Counted from the stretch's first letter, positions 1 to 8,481 are shown. The stretch: DNA of 64,000 bases from Saccharopolyspora erythraea NRRL 2338 (GCF_000062885.1 NC_009142.1:3089584-3153583); one strand, 5' to 3'. Numbers and translations: made by a program. Notes: a model not told the origin generated them from the letters alone.

Positions 1-549
1 GTCACCCGCTCCTCGGAGGCGGTGCTCGCGCCGCTGCTGGCCAGGCTGGAGAAGCACGGCATCCGCCGCAGCACGGCGTCGTTCGTCGTCCCGCTGGGCT
101 ACTCGTTCAACACCGACGGTTCCACGCTGTACCAGGCCGTCGCACTGGTCTTCCTGGCCAACGCCTACGGCATGGACCTCAGCGCGGGCACGCTGCTGAC
201 CATGGTCCTGGTGCTCGTCGTGCTGTCCAAGGGCATGGCCGGTGTCGCGTCGGCCTCGATCGTGGTGCTGATGGCCGCGGGCAAGACGCTCGGTCTCCCG
301 GTCGAGGGCATCGCGCTGCTGATGGGCGTGGACTTCCTCGCCGACATGGCCCGCACGGCGGTGAACGTGTTCGGCAACTCGCTGGCCGCCGCCGTGCTCG
401 ACAAGAGCGCGGGCGGGTCCGACAAGGGCACCAGTAGCTCCGACGAGATCGCGGCCGGCTCCGGCGAGAGCGCGGGCGAGGACGGTGAAGGCGCCGGCTT
501 CGCGGAGACCGCGGGCCGGTCGGACGAGCGGCTGCCCGAACGCGCATGA
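1..549 (+). CDS. Dicarboxylate/amino acid:cation symporter (DAACS family), C-terminal part
   Basis: Open from the first base of the window, so the N-terminus is missing. The visible residues (TRSSEAVLAPLL, then a hydrophobic stretch with SFNTDGSTLYQA and a later FLADMARTAVNVFGNSLAAAV) match the conserved C-terminal transport core of sodium/proton-dicarboxylate symporters of the DctA/GltP type, including the serine-rich reentrant loop and the substrate-binding helix ending in the Asn-rich motif. The last ~45 residues are a hydrophilic Gly/Ser/Glu-rich tail, longer than usual. The next gene starts 7 bases downstream in the same direction and encodes a solute-binding protein, so both may act in organic-acid uptake across the cell membrane. 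Specificity (glutamate versus C4-dicarboxylate) cannot be decided from this fragment. Confidence 0.85.
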   Translation, partial: VTRSSEAVLAPLLARLEKHGIRRSTASFVVPLGYSFNTDGSTLYQAVALVFLANAYGMDLSAGTLLTMVLVLVVLSKGMAGVASASIVVLMAAGKTLGLPVEGIALLMGVDFLADMARTAVNVFGNSLAAAVLDKSAGGSDKGTSSSDEIAAGSGESAGEDGEGAGFAETAGRSDERLPERA

Positions 550-556
550 TGGTCCG

Positions 557-1513
557 GTGCATCCCGGCGAGCTGACCAGGCGCGGGCTGTTGTCGCTGGT
601 GCTGGCAACAGCCGGCTGCTCGCTGCTGGACGGCTCCCGGCCCGCCGCGGGCACGCCCGTGGTCGTGGCCACCGGCGAGACCCAGGGGTTCTTCTTCGCC
701 TACGGCCGGGAGCTGGCGGCGGTCCTGGCGGCCGGGCTGCCCGAGGCGCGGGTGTCGACGGTGACGACCAGCGGCACCGTCGACAACCTGCGCCGGGCGG
801 CGGGCACCCCGGGCACCTTCGGCCTGGCCGCGCTCGACGCGGCGGCCGCCGCCCAGCACGGCCAGGAGCCCTTCGCGCTGCCCGAACCACCGCGGGCTGT
901 GGGGCGGCTGTTCGACGACTACGTGCACCTGGTCGTCACCGGCGAGTCGCCGGTGCGCCGGATCGCCGACCTGGCCGGCCGTCGGGTGTCGGTCGGACCG
1001 GCCGGGTCGGGCAGCGCCCTGGTCGCCGGGCGGGTGCTGGAGGTGAGCGGCTTGCGCGGACGCGTCACCGAGGAGCGGCTCGGGTTCAGCGAGGCGCTCA
1101 CCGCGCTGGACCAGGGGAGGCTGGACGCCCTGTTCTGGCAGGGCGGCCTGCCGACCGGAAGCATCGTGCGGCTGGCCGGGCGGCGCCCGCTGAGGCTGGT
1201 GCCGCTCGGCGAGCTGCTGGGTCCGATGCGCGTGCGCTACGGCCCCTACTACCGCGCCGCGAGCATCCCGCGCGGCGTGTACTCCAACGCGGTGCTCGTG
1301 GACACCATCGCCGTGCCCGACCTGTTGGTGACCAGCGCGGCGACCGACCCGGTCCTGGTCCACGAGGTCCTGGAGCTGATCTTCGACGACCGGCAGCGGC
1401 TGGAGCGCGCGGTCCCCACCGCGGCCCAGCTCGACCCGCGCGCCGCGATCGCCACCAGCCCGCTGCCGCTGCACGAGGGCGCGCTGCGCTACTACCGCGA
1501 GGTCAAGCGCTGA
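557..1513 (+). CDS. TAXI-family TRAP transporter solute-binding lipoprotein
   Basis: 318 residues from a GTG start chosen because the longer reading would lie inside the upstream symporter gene; from here the protein opens with a twin-Arg, hydrophobic, lipobox-like signal (TRRGLLSLVLATAGC), so it is probably an exported lipoprotein. The mature part shows the periplasmic-binding fold typical of TAXI receptors (VVVATGETQGFFFAYGRELA near the start, later SVGPAGSGSALVAGRVLE and DALFWQGGLPT). TAXI proteins bind small carboxylates and deliver them to TRAP membrane subunits; no TRAP membrane subunit is visible here, but a DAACS symporter lies just upstream. The gene converges on and overlaps the sensor kinase gene by 22 bases, and the kinase/regulator pair may control it. 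Confidence 0.85.
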   Translation: MHPGELTRRGLLSLVLATAGCSLLDGSRPAAGTPVVVATGETQGFFFAYGRELAAVLAAGLPEARVSTVTTSGTVDNLRRAAGTPGTFGLAALDAAAAAQHGQEPFALPEPPRAVGRLFDDYVHLVVTGESPVRRIADLAGRRVSVGPAGSGSALVAGRVLEVSGLRGRVTEERLGFSEALTALDQGRLDALFWQGGLPTGSIVRLAGRRPLRLVPLGELLGPMRVRYGPYYRAASIPRGVYSNAVLVDTIAVPDLLVTSAATDPVLVHEVLELIFDDRQRLERAVPTAAQLDPRAAIATSPLPLHEGALRYYREVKR

Positions 1514-2877
1514 TCCGGCGGCACGGGCACGCGCACCGCCACGGCGAGGCCGCGGCGTTCGCGGTTGCGCGCCTCCAGAGCTCCGCCGAAGGAAGCCAGC
1601 AGGGCTTTGGCGATGCTGACGCCGAGCCCGGAGCCCTCCACGTTCTGGTGCCGCGGACTGCGCCAGAACCGGTTGCCGATCCGGTCGAGCTCGTCGGCCG
1701 CCAGCCCGGGGCCCTCGTCCAGGACGGTGATCACGGCATCCTCATCGCTGGTCCCGACGTCGACGACGACCCGCCCGCCCTCCGGGCTGAACTTGATCGC
1801 GTTGTCCAGGACCGCGTCCAGCGCGCTGCCGAGCGCGGTGGGGTCGGCGAAGCCGCGGACGTCGTCGGCCCCGGTGCGTTCGAGGCCGATGCCGCGCTGT
1901 CCGGCGGCCGGCTGCCAGCTCGCGATCCGCTCGTCGACCAGGTCGCCCAGCGAGATCTCCGCGGGCGGTGAGACCGACTGCTCCGCGGTGGCCAGCGCCA
2001 GCAGCTCGTCCAGCACGCGGTGGAGGCGGCGGCCCTCTTCCTGCGCGCTCGCCCAGTCCTCCCGCAGCTCCGGGGGCAGATCCATCTCCAGGGCCTGCTG
2101 GCGCAGCAGGAGCGCGCTCAGCGGGTTGCGCAGCTGGTGGGAGGCGTCGGAGACGAACGACCGCTGGCGCTGCCACGACGTCTGCACGGCGTCGGCCATG
2201 TCGTTGAACGACGTGGTGAGGCGCCGCAGCTCCGGCGGTCCGCCGGCATCGCCGACGCGGGCGTCGAACCGCCCCTGGGCGATGTCGTGCGCGACGGCGT
2301 CGAGGTCGTGCACCGGCCTCAGCACCCACCGGGCCAAGCGGCTGGTGAGCAGCGTGCACACCACCACCGCGACCAGCGCGCCGCCGGCCACCAGCGCCCA
2401 CCACCACGCCACCCGCTGCCGCAGCTCGGTGGTCGGCGAGATCGTGACGGCGGCCCCGACGACGTCCCCGGCCCGCAGCACCGGCACCGCCACCACCAGC
2501 GGTTCCGGCTGCCACGGCGCTACCCACCGGGGCGCCTCGCTGCGCCTGCCCGCGAGCGCCGCGCGCACCGCGGGGTCGGCCGCGATCGACGGGCCGGGCG
2601 GCGAGGAACCGGTGCGCACCGCGCCGTCGCGGTCCAGCACGGCCGCGGTGATCCCGTACACCTGCTGGTAGCGGGCGAGCTCACCGGCCAGCCACGGCAG
2701 GTCGACGTCGGTCGTGGCCTGCTCGGCCAGACCGGCGAACCGCTCGGTGTCGTTGAGCCGGTCGAGGAAGACGCCCTCGGTCTCGCGGGCCGCCGTCGAA
2801 AGCGCGAGCGGCACGCTCAGCGCGAGCAGCAGGCACGCCACCAGGGTCAGCAGCAGCGCCGTGATCCGGGCGCGCAC
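1492..2877 (-). CDS. Two-component sensor histidine kinase (TctE/QseC-like)
   Basis: 461 residues from a GTG placed 2 bases after the stop of the regulator gene; the open frame continues upstream but that part only shadows the regulator. Membrane helices at about 7-27 and 157-178 flank a ~130-residue extracytoplasmic sensor. A HAMP linker follows (RWVLRPVHDLDAVAHDIAQG), then the phosphoacceptor box SDASHQLRNPLSALL with His near 247, and an HATPase_c domain with N (LDNAIKFSPEGG), G1 (VLDEGPGLA) and G2 (GSGLGVSIAKALL) boxes. Transcribed with the OmpR-type regulator and convergent with the TAXI gene, a pattern resembling TctDE control of tricarboxylate uptake. The ligand is unknown. Confidence 0.93.
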   Translation of the reverse strand: MRARITALLLTLVACLLLALSVPLALSTAARETEGVFLDRLNDTERFAGLAEQATTDVDLPWLAGELARYQQVYGITAAVLDRDGAVRTGSSPPGPSIAADPAVRAALAGRRSEAPRWVAPWQPEPLVVAVPVLRAGDVVGAAVTISPTTELRQRVAWWWALVAGGALVAVVVCTLLTSRLARWVLRPVHDLDAVAHDIAQGRFDARVGDAGGPPELRRLTTSFNDMADAVQTSWQRQRSFVSDASHQLRNPLSALLLRQQALEMDLPPELREDWASAQEEGRRLHRVLDELLALATAEQSVSPPAEISLGDLVDERIASWQPAAGQRGIGLERTGADDVRGFADPTALGSALDAVLDNAIKFSPEGGRVVVDVGTSDEDAVITVLDEGPGLAADELDRIGNRFWRSPRHQNVEGSGLGVSIAKALLASFGGALEARNRERRGLAVAVRVPVPPDQRLTSR

Positions 2878-2879
2878 GG

Positions 2880-3542
2880 TCAGGGCCTCAACCGGTAACC
2901 GACGCCGCGCACGGTCTGCACCGCGTCCGGGAGGCCGAGCTTGGTGCGCAGCGATGCCACGTGCACCTCCAGGGTGCGTTGACTGCCCTGCCAGTGCGTG
3001 CTCCACACCTCGCTGAGGATCTGGCCGCGGCTGAACACCACGCCGGGCTGGCGGGCCAGCATCGCCAGCAGGTCGAACTCCTTGCGGGTGAGCTGCACCG
3101 GCCTGCCGTCGACGGTGGCTTCGCGGCTGTCCACGTCGACGCTGATCGGGCCGGCGTGGCGGGTCGGGGTGGCCGTCTCGCCGCGCGGTGCGCTGCGCCG
3201 GGCGACGGCGTGGATGCGGGCGATGAGCTCGCCGACGTCGTAGGGCTTGACCACGTAGTCGTCGGCGCCGAGGTTGAGGCCGTGGATGCGGGCGCGCGTG
3301 TCGGTGCGGGCCGTGACGACCAGGATCGGGCGGTCGTAGCGCTGCCGCATCCGCCTGCACAGGTCGAAACCGTCGGTGTCGGGCAGTCCCAGGTCCAGCA
3401 GCACGAGGTCGGGGTCGTGGGACAGCGCCTCCAGCGCCTGCGCTCCGGTGCGGGCGCGTTCGGTGTCGAAGCCGTGCCGCCCGAGCACCGCGGCCAGCGC
3501 GGACGCCACGTGGTCGTCGTCCTCGACGATGAGCAGGAGCAC
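2880..3542 (-). CDS. OmpR/PhoB-family response regulator
   Basis: 220 residues, the usual length. The receiver domain (1-115) has acidic residues at 8-10, phosphoacceptor Asp50 in LVLLDLGLPD, the Thr of VVTAR and Lys of VVKPYD. The C-terminal winged-helix domain includes VQLTRKEFDLLAMLARQPG and VRGVGYRLRP. First gene of the operon with the sensor kinase, which starts 2 bases after its stop. Expected to bind direct repeats upstream of its targets, plausibly the neighbouring organic-acid uptake genes; no such repeat could be singled out. Confidence 0.95.
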   Translation of the reverse strand: MLLLIVEDDDHVASALAAVLGRHGFDTERARTGAQALEALSHDPDLVLLDLGLPDTDGFDLCRRMRQRYDRPILVVTARTDTRARIHGLNLGADDYVVKPYDVGELIARIHAVARRSAPRGETATPTRHAGPISVDVDSREATVDGRPVQLTRKEFDLLAMLARQPGVVFSRGQILSEVWSTHWQGSQRTLEVHVASLRTKLGLPDAVQTVRGVGYRLRP

Positions 3543-3640
3543 CGCACCATTATCGCCCCGCGCGTGGCGGCGGGCCCGGGGGCGCCGGTTGCGCCGAGCG
3601 GATCTTGCGGGGTCCTCGTCGGCGGTGTTTGCATGATCCC

Positions 3641-3754
3641 ATGCGCATCAGAGGCGCCGCCGCGCTGACCGCAGCCGTCCTCGCCGGGTCTCTGCTGACG
3701 GCCCCGCAGGTGACGGGCTCGCAGGTGGCGTCCACGCCGATCTCGACGTGGTGA
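3641..3754 (+). other. Out-of-frame signal peptide stub ahead of the amidase
   Basis: A 37-codon reading frame starting ATG 3641 encodes an Arg-containing N-terminus, a hydrophobic Ala/Leu core and a small-residue cleavage region, then stops inside the amidase start region. It looks like the detached export signal of the amidase that follows in the other frame. Directly read from the sequence; the link to the amidase is inferred. Confidence 0.5.
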
Positions 3755-5157
3755 CCATCCCGCAGCTCCAGGAGCGCATGGCGCGCGGGTCGCTGACCTC
3801 GGTGTCCCTGACGGCGGCATACCTGCGGCGCATCCGCGCCGTGGACCCCGTGATCGGTGCGGTGCTGCGCACCGACCCGGCGGCGCTGCGCCAGGCGGCG
3901 GCCAGCGACCTGCGCCACCGCACCGGAGCCGTCCGCGGCCCGCTCGACGGAATTCCGGTGCTGCTCAAGGACAACGTCGACACCCGCGACCTGCCGACCA
4001 CCGCCGGATCGCTCGCGCTCGCGGGCAGACCGCCCCGCGACGACGCCGCCCTGGTGACCCGCCTGCGGGAAGCGGGCGCGGTGGTCCTGGGCAAGACGAA
4101 CCTCTCGGAGTGGGCCAACTTCCGCGCCGAGAAGCCGACCTCGGAGTGGTCGGCGGTGGGAGGCCAGACCCGCAACCCCTACGTCCTGGACCGCAATCCC
4201 TGCGGTTCGTCCTCCGGCTCGGCCGCAGCGGTCGCGGCATCGCTCGCGCAGGTGGCGATCGGCACCGAGACCGACGGGTCGATCGTGTGCCCGGCCGGGA
4301 TGAACGGGGTGGTCGGTCACAAGCCGAGCCTCGGCCTGGTCAGCGGCGACGGCGTGGTGCCGATCTCGTCCGAACAGGACACCGCCGGTCCCATGGCGCG
4401 CAACGTGGTCGACGCCGCCCTGACCCTGTCGGTGCTGCGGGGCGACCGCGCGGGCGACCCGCCGCGTCCGGTTCCCCTGCGCGGCAAGCGGATCGGGCTG
4501 TGGCGGCTGCCGTCGCTCGGGCCGGACGTCGACGCAGTGATGACCCGCGCGGCCGAGCGGTTCCGCGCGGCGGGAGCCGAGGTGGTGGAGGTGGCGCTGC
4601 CCTACCAGGACCGGCTCGCGGAGCTGGAGTTCCCGGCACTGCTCAGCGAGTTCCACCGCGACATCGACGCCTACCTGGCCACCCGAGACGGGCCGCGCGA
4701 CCTGGCCGAGCTGGTCGAGTTCAACCGCACGCACCCCCAGGAGCAGACCTGCTTCGCCGGTCAGGAGCTGTTCGAGCGGGTCCTGGTCGCACCCGCGACC
4801 ACCGATCCCGGTTACCTGGCCATGCGCGCCGAGCTGGACGAGCTGTCCGCGCGGTCGATCGACGAGACGATGACCGCGCACCGGCTGGACGCCATCGCCT
4901 CGCCGGCGAACCCGCCCGCGTGGACCACCGACTGTGTGCGCGGGGACAACGACGTCATCCCGTCGTCGACCCCGGCGGCGGTGGCGGGCTACCCGTCGGT
5001 GTCGGTGCCGGCCGGGTTCGTCGGTGAGCTGCCGGTCGGGCTCCTGCTGATGGCCGGTGACCGGCAGGATCAGGCTCTGCTGGCACTGGCCGCGGCGGCC
5101 GAGCGCGAGCTCGGCGCGTGGCGCCCGCCGCGCTACCTGCCGTCCGTCGGCGGCTAG
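3748..5157 (+). CDS. Amidase signature family hydrolase (signal peptide out of frame)
   Basis: 469 residues from the GTG at 3748. The amidase-signature core is intact: catalytic Lys in PVLLKDNVDT, the Gly/Ser loop NPCGSSSGSAAA with cis-Ser, and nucleophile Ser in ETDGSIVCPAG. It would hydrolyse a carboxamide; the substrate is not predictable. A typical secretion signal (MRIRGAAALTAAVLAGSLL) is encoded just upstream from ATG 3641 but in another frame, stopping at 3752-3754, while the amidase frame is open back through that stretch and reads ADLDVVTIPQLQ, as expected for a continuous protein. So either a one-base shift near 3700-3740 disconnects the export signal or the cytosolic form is real. 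Converges with the methyltransferase gene, 8 bases apart. Confidence 0.85.
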   Translation: MVTIPQLQERMARGSLTSVSLTAAYLRRIRAVDPVIGAVLRTDPAALRQAAASDLRHRTGAVRGPLDGIPVLLKDNVDTRDLPTTAGSLALAGRPPRDDAALVTRLREAGAVVLGKTNLSEWANFRAEKPTSEWSAVGGQTRNPYVLDRNPCGSSSGSAAAVAASLAQVAIGTETDGSIVCPAGMNGVVGHKPSLGLVSGDGVVPISSEQDTAGPMARNVVDAALTLSVLRGDRAGDPPRPVPLRGKRIGLWRLPSLGPDVDAVMTRAAERFRAAGAEVVEVALPYQDRLAELEFPALLSEFHRDIDAYLATRDGPRDLAELVEFNRTHPQEQTCFAGQELFERVLVAPATTDPGYLAMRAELDELSARSIDETMTAHRLDAIASPANPPAWTTDCVRGDNDVIPSSTPAAVAGYPSVSVPAGFVGELPVGLLLMAGDRQDQALLALAAAAERELGAWRPPRYLPSVGG

Positions 5158-5165
5158 GCGAGTCG

Positions 5166-5873
5166 TCACGCGCAGCGCCTCGCGAGCAGCATCCGGCGAC
5201 CGGACCCCTGCGCGACTTCGTACTCCCGTGCGCGCAGAAGCATTTTTGTTCTGGCAAGCCCGTCTTCGTCGTGGGGTTCCACGACGATTCGGCGGATCCG
5301 GGGCCACAGGTCGTCATCGACCCCGCGGAGCACCTCCGGATCGGCGTGCCGCGCACCGATCCGGAGCAGGTCGATGGACTCGACCTGCTGGCGTTCGGCC
5401 ACCCTGGTCAGCGTGGTCACCCGGACCGAGCAGGTCCTTTCGACCGCGTCGCGCCTGCGGAGTTCGTGCGCCTGCCGGACGTTGCCGCCCCTGTGTGCGG
5501 CGGGTGCCTCGGCCACCGAGTGCGTCAGTTCCCGGTTCCCGGGCTCCTCCCCGAGCGCGCAGTGGAAGGGCTGCCCGTTCGGCACGTAGCGGAGCAGGTT
5601 CTCCCGGAGGCATTCGAACGCGGGAGGGACCGGTTCGAAGGCGAGGATTCTGGCGTCCGGAAGGTGATCGGCAAAGAAGATCGCGGAAAGTCCGTGGTGC
5701 GAACCGACATCCGCGATGTGGGAACCGGGCCGGAGTCCCCGGACCGCCTCCGCGTACGTGCCGTCCTGGTTCAGATCCTCCCAGGCGGCCGGCACTTCCG
5801 ACGGTGATGTGCAGGAGACCACTCGGCCGTCGGGAAGGGAATGCCACGACCTGTGCTGAGCTCCCGTTGCCAC
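5166..5873 (-). CDS. FkbM-family methyltransferase-like protein
   Basis: 235 residues from a GTG preceded by a GGAGAGG ribosome site. SAM-binding motif I is visible (GSHIADVGSHHGLSAIFFA), followed by the acidic ILAFEPVPPAFECLRENL typical of FkbM O-methyltransferases. The later family motif normally reading KIDVEGxExEVLRG is here LLRIGARHADPEVLRGV, so the usual Asp-Val-Glu triplet is lost and catalysis is doubtful. In the region upstream of the start another frame carries a coding-looking stretch (MDIEVLRTVLMDPERR) that might be a shifted N-terminus. Lies between the amidase and the LexA-type gene; nothing suggests its substrate. Confidence 0.7.
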   Translation of the reverse strand: MATGAQHRSWHSLPDGRVVSCTSPSEVPAAWEDLNQDGTYAEAVRGLRPGSHIADVGSHHGLSAIFFADHLPDARILAFEPVPPAFECLRENLLRYVPNGQPFHCALGEEPGNRELTHSVAEAPAAHRGGNVRQAHELRRRDAVERTCSVRVTTLTRVAERQQVESIDLLRIGARHADPEVLRGVDDDLWPRIRRIVVEPHDEDGLARTKMLLRAREYEVAQGSGRRMLLARRCA

Positions 5874-6035
5874 CGCGCCGCCTCTCCGGGTCCATCAAGA
5901 CTGTCCGCAACACCTCGATGTCCATCGACATCCGCAGGTCGGCACACAACGCCCCCAACCCGAAAGTGTCGAAGCGGCAAGCGTTTTCCCGGAAGCGGGC
6001 GGCGGGTGGTGGCACCGGCGGGGCGATGGCGCCGT

Positions 6036-6743
6036 TCAGACGCTGCGCAGCACTGAAACGACGGTTCCCAGGATCACGGCCTCGTCACCGTCGATGACGT
6101 CGTAGTCGGGGTTGCGCGGCTCGAGGAAGACGTGGCCGTTGCGGCGGCGGTAGACCTTGACGGTGGCCTCGTCGTCGATCAGCGCGGCCACGATCTGCCC
6201 GGAGTGCGCCTCGGGCTGCTGGCGCACCACGACGATGTCGCCGTCGCAGATGGCGGCGTCGATCATCGAGTCGCCGCGCACCCGCAGGCCGAAGACGTTG
6301 CCGCGGCCGGTGAGCCCGCGGGGCAGCTTCAGGACGTCGTCGACGTGCTCCTCGGCCGCGATGGGGACACCAGCGGCGATGTCGCCGACCACGGGCACGG
6401 GCACCGAGTCCTCGGCTGGCTCCCGAGTCGAGGGGTCCCGCAGGAACGCACGCACGTCGATCGGGCGGGACATCGTGTCGCTGCGCCGGAGGAACCCCTG
6501 CTCTTCGAGGCTTCGCAGGTGCTTCGAGACCGAGGACGACGACCGCAGGCCGACGGCGTCGCCGATCTGCCGCGTGCTCGGCGGGTACCCGTATCTGGTC
6601 ACCCAGTCCCGGATCGTGACCAGGATCCGCTGCTGCCGGAGCGGCAGGATCGAGGTGTCCAGGTGCTCGAACGGGTCAAGATCGTCGTAGGCGGTCACCC
6701 GCGGAATGGTAAAGGCAGGCACCAGCGCCGAAAGCACCGGCAT
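6036..6743 (-). CDS. lexA: LexA-family SOS repressor
   Basis: 235 residues. The N-terminal winged helix (ILVTIRDWVTRYGYPPSTRQIGDAVGL) is followed by the autoprotease: cleavage site Ala124-Gly125 in DIAAGVP, catalytic Ser159 in RGDSM and Lys196 in ATVKVYRR. All residues for RecA-stimulated self-cleavage are present. The N-terminus is about 20 residues longer than a minimal LexA. No classical actinobacterial SOS box (GAAC-N4-GTTC) is visible upstream; only a CGGATATGTCCG near-palindrome lies at about 6797-6808. Without autoregulation it may be a paralogue of the housekeeping LexA rather than the main SOS regulator, which I cannot settle from one locus. Confidence 0.9.
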   Translation of the reverse strand: MPVLSALVPAFTIPRVTAYDDLDPFEHLDTSILPLRQQRILVTIRDWVTRYGYPPSTRQIGDAVGLRSSSSVSKHLRSLEEQGFLRRSDTMSRPIDVRAFLRDPSTREPAEDSVPVPVVGDIAAGVPIAAEEHVDDVLKLPRGLTGRGNVFGLRVRGDSMIDAAICDGDIVVVRQQPEAHSGQIVAALIDDEATVKVYRRRNGHVFLEPRNPDYDVIDGDEAVILGTVVSVLRSV

Positions 6744-6829
6744 GCGCGGTCGGCCGCGCGAGCCGGATTAGCCCTCGACGTCGGTGGGTTGGCTTCGGAT
6801 ATGTCCGATCCATTCTGATTTTGGTGCAC

Positions 6830-6958
6830 ATGTGCGCCGAGCGGGAACGCGCGCTCGCCGAGGGGACGGCCACTCCGCGGGCCACCTGGGACGAGGCCGC
6901 GGCGGGGCTCGTCGACGCCATCACCGGCCTGTGGGCGGCGCCGGTCACCCGCCGCTGA
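6830..6958 (+). pseudogene. Possible C-terminal remnant of a TetR-family regulator
   Basis: A 42-codon frame with strong G/C third positions ends at 6958 and reads ERERALAEGTATPRATWDEA and then a hydrophobic helix, the kind of tail seen at the end of TetR-family repressors beside oxidoreductase operons. No helix-turn-helix part is present upstream. The next element is a TetR-like palindrome. Assignment is by resemblance only and is weak. Confidence 0.3.
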
Positions 6959-6965
6959 ACGCTCG

Positions 6966-6991
6966 CTACAATTTAAGTCAGTCGATTGACT
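6966..6991 (+). promoter_or_regulatory. -10 element with overlapping TetR-type palindrome upstream of ferredoxin
   Basis: A consensus-like -10 hexamer TACAAT (6966-6971) is followed at 6976-6991 by AGTCAGTCGATTGACT, a palindrome with 14 of 16 paired positions. Its position just after the -10 would let a bound repressor block transcription of the ferredoxin operon starting at 7090. The region is A/T-rich compared with surroundings. The -35 is not convincing. Confidence 0.45.
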
Positions 6992-7089
6992 CAGGTGTCC
7001 GGAGTTGGTCGGCCGGGCGTTGGTGACGGCCCCGATCGCGCCGTTCTCCTCCGCCTGAGCCTGTCCGGCAACAACGCGAAAAGGAGTGC

Positions 7090-7296
7090 TTGAACGTGAA
7101 GATCACCGTCGACGAAGAGAAGTGCTGCGGCGCCGGCTCCTGCGTCCTGGCCGCGCCCGAGGTCTTCGACCAGCGCGACGAGGACGGCGTCGTGGTCCTG
7201 CTCGACGCCGAGCCCGCCGAGAACCTGCACGCCGCGGTCCGCGAGGCGGCCGACGTGTGCCCGGCCGCGGCGATCGCGCTGAGCGAGCAGGCGTGA
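7090..7296 (+). CDS. [3Fe-4S] ferredoxin (P450 redox partner type)
   Basis: 68 residues from TTG 7090 (GTG 7096 is an alternative start). Small acidic ferredoxin with Cys residues in KCCGAGSCVLAAPEVFD and the late CPAAAI, a spacing typical of single-cluster [3Fe-4S]-type ferredoxins that feed electrons to bacterial cytochromes P450. Overlaps the reductase gene by four bases (GTGA) and is followed, after an IS interruption, by a P450. An electron chain NADH to reductase to ferredoxin to P450 is the natural reading, but the reductase is frameshifted and the P450 separated. Confidence 0.88.
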   Translation: MNVKITVDEEKCCGAGSCVLAAPEVFDQRDEDGVVVLLDAEPAENLHAAVREAADVCPAAAIALSEQA

Positions 7297-8481
7297 GCAC
7301 ACCCGCGAGCGTGCTCGTCGTCGGTGCCTCCGCGGCGGGTCTGGCCACCGCGGAGGCGTTGCGCCGCAAGGGATTCAGCGGATCGCTGACCGTGCTCGGT
7401 GACGAGCCGCACGTGCCCTACGACCGTCCTCCGCTGTCCAAGCAGATCCTGGCGGGGCAAGTGGGAGCCCGAGCGCGCGCATCTGCGTTCCGACGATGCG
7501 CTGGAGCGGCTCGACGCCCGCCTGCTGCTCGGTGACGCGGCCGTGTCGCTGGACGTGGCGGCGCGCACCGTGCGCAGCACCTCCGGGCGCGACCTGACCG
7601 CCGACGCCGTCGTCGTGACGACCGGTGTGCGACCGCGCGTGCTGCCCGGCCAGGCCGGGCAGCGAGGGGTGCACGTGCTGCGCTCGTTGGACGACGCGCT
7701 GGCGTTGCGGGTCCGCCTGCTCGGCGCCCGTCGTCTGGTGGTGGCGGGCGACGGCGTGCTCGGTGCGGAAGTCGCCGCCACCGCGCGCGGTCTCGGCGTG
7801 GAGGTCGTGCTGGCCGGGCCGCAGTCCGCACCTATGGAGGCCCAGCTCGGGCCGCTGGCGTCCGGGGCGCTCGCCGAACTGCACCGGGAGCACGGCGTGG
7901 ACGTGCGCCCGGGCGTCGCGGTGGAGGGCCTCGCCGCCGCCGACAGCCGGGTGACCGGTGTGCGGCTGACCACCGGTGAGGTGCTGGATGCGGACGTGGT
8001 CGTCGTCGCGCTCGGCGCCGTGTCCAACACCGGTTGGCTGGAGGACAGCGGGCTGGTGTTGGAAAACGGCGTGGTGTGCGACTCCCGGTGCAGCGCCGCC
8101 GACGGGATCTACGCGGTCGGCGATGTGGCGCGCTGGCAGCACCACGGCCTCGGCGGCCTGGTCCGGCTGGAGAACCGCACCAACGCCAGCGAACAGGCCG
8201 CGGCCGTCGCGGCCAACATCCTCGGCGCCGACCTCCCCTATGCGCCCGTTCCCCACTTCTGGACCGACCAGTTCGCCGCCAGGATCCAGGTCCACGGCCT
8301 GCTCCCCGCCGACGCGCAGGTGGACGTGGTGGAGGGCGACACCGCCTCGCGGCGCTTCGCCGCCGTCTACCAGCGGGACGGCCGGGCCGTGGGCGTGCTC
8401 GGCTGGAACATGCCCAAGCAGGCGCGCCTGCTCCGCCGGCGCCACCTCGTGGAACCGCGCGCCGCGGCGGTGGACTCCTGA
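7293..8481 (+). pseudogene. Ferredoxin reductase (FAD/NAD(P)H), frameshifted near 7455
   Basis: The first part (frame of GTG 7293) reads the FAD-binding Rossmann start SVLVVGASAAGLATAEALRR and continues to PYDRPPLSKQILAG; from about 7455 the homology continues one frame over as KWEPERAHLRSDDALERLDA and runs to 8481 with an NAD-binding segment (RRLVVAGDGVLGAEVAATA) and the FAD-contact motif GIYAVGDVARW. An extra G in the GCGGGGC run at about 7452-7458 would explain the shift. Rejoined, the protein is ~395 residues, normal for rubredoxin/ferredoxin reductases of P450 systems. As sequenced it would end prematurely at 7535. It is either a real lesion or a read error. Confidence 0.85.

Noticed and set aside
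2878-3360. Upstream extension of the sensor kinase frame
   Set aside because: It overlaps the response regulator gene antisense-free but out of frame; GTG 2877 right after the regulator stop is the natural start.
5057-6097. 346-codon plus-strand frame
   Set aside because: Shadow of the minus-strand methyltransferase; low-complexity Arg/Pro sequence.
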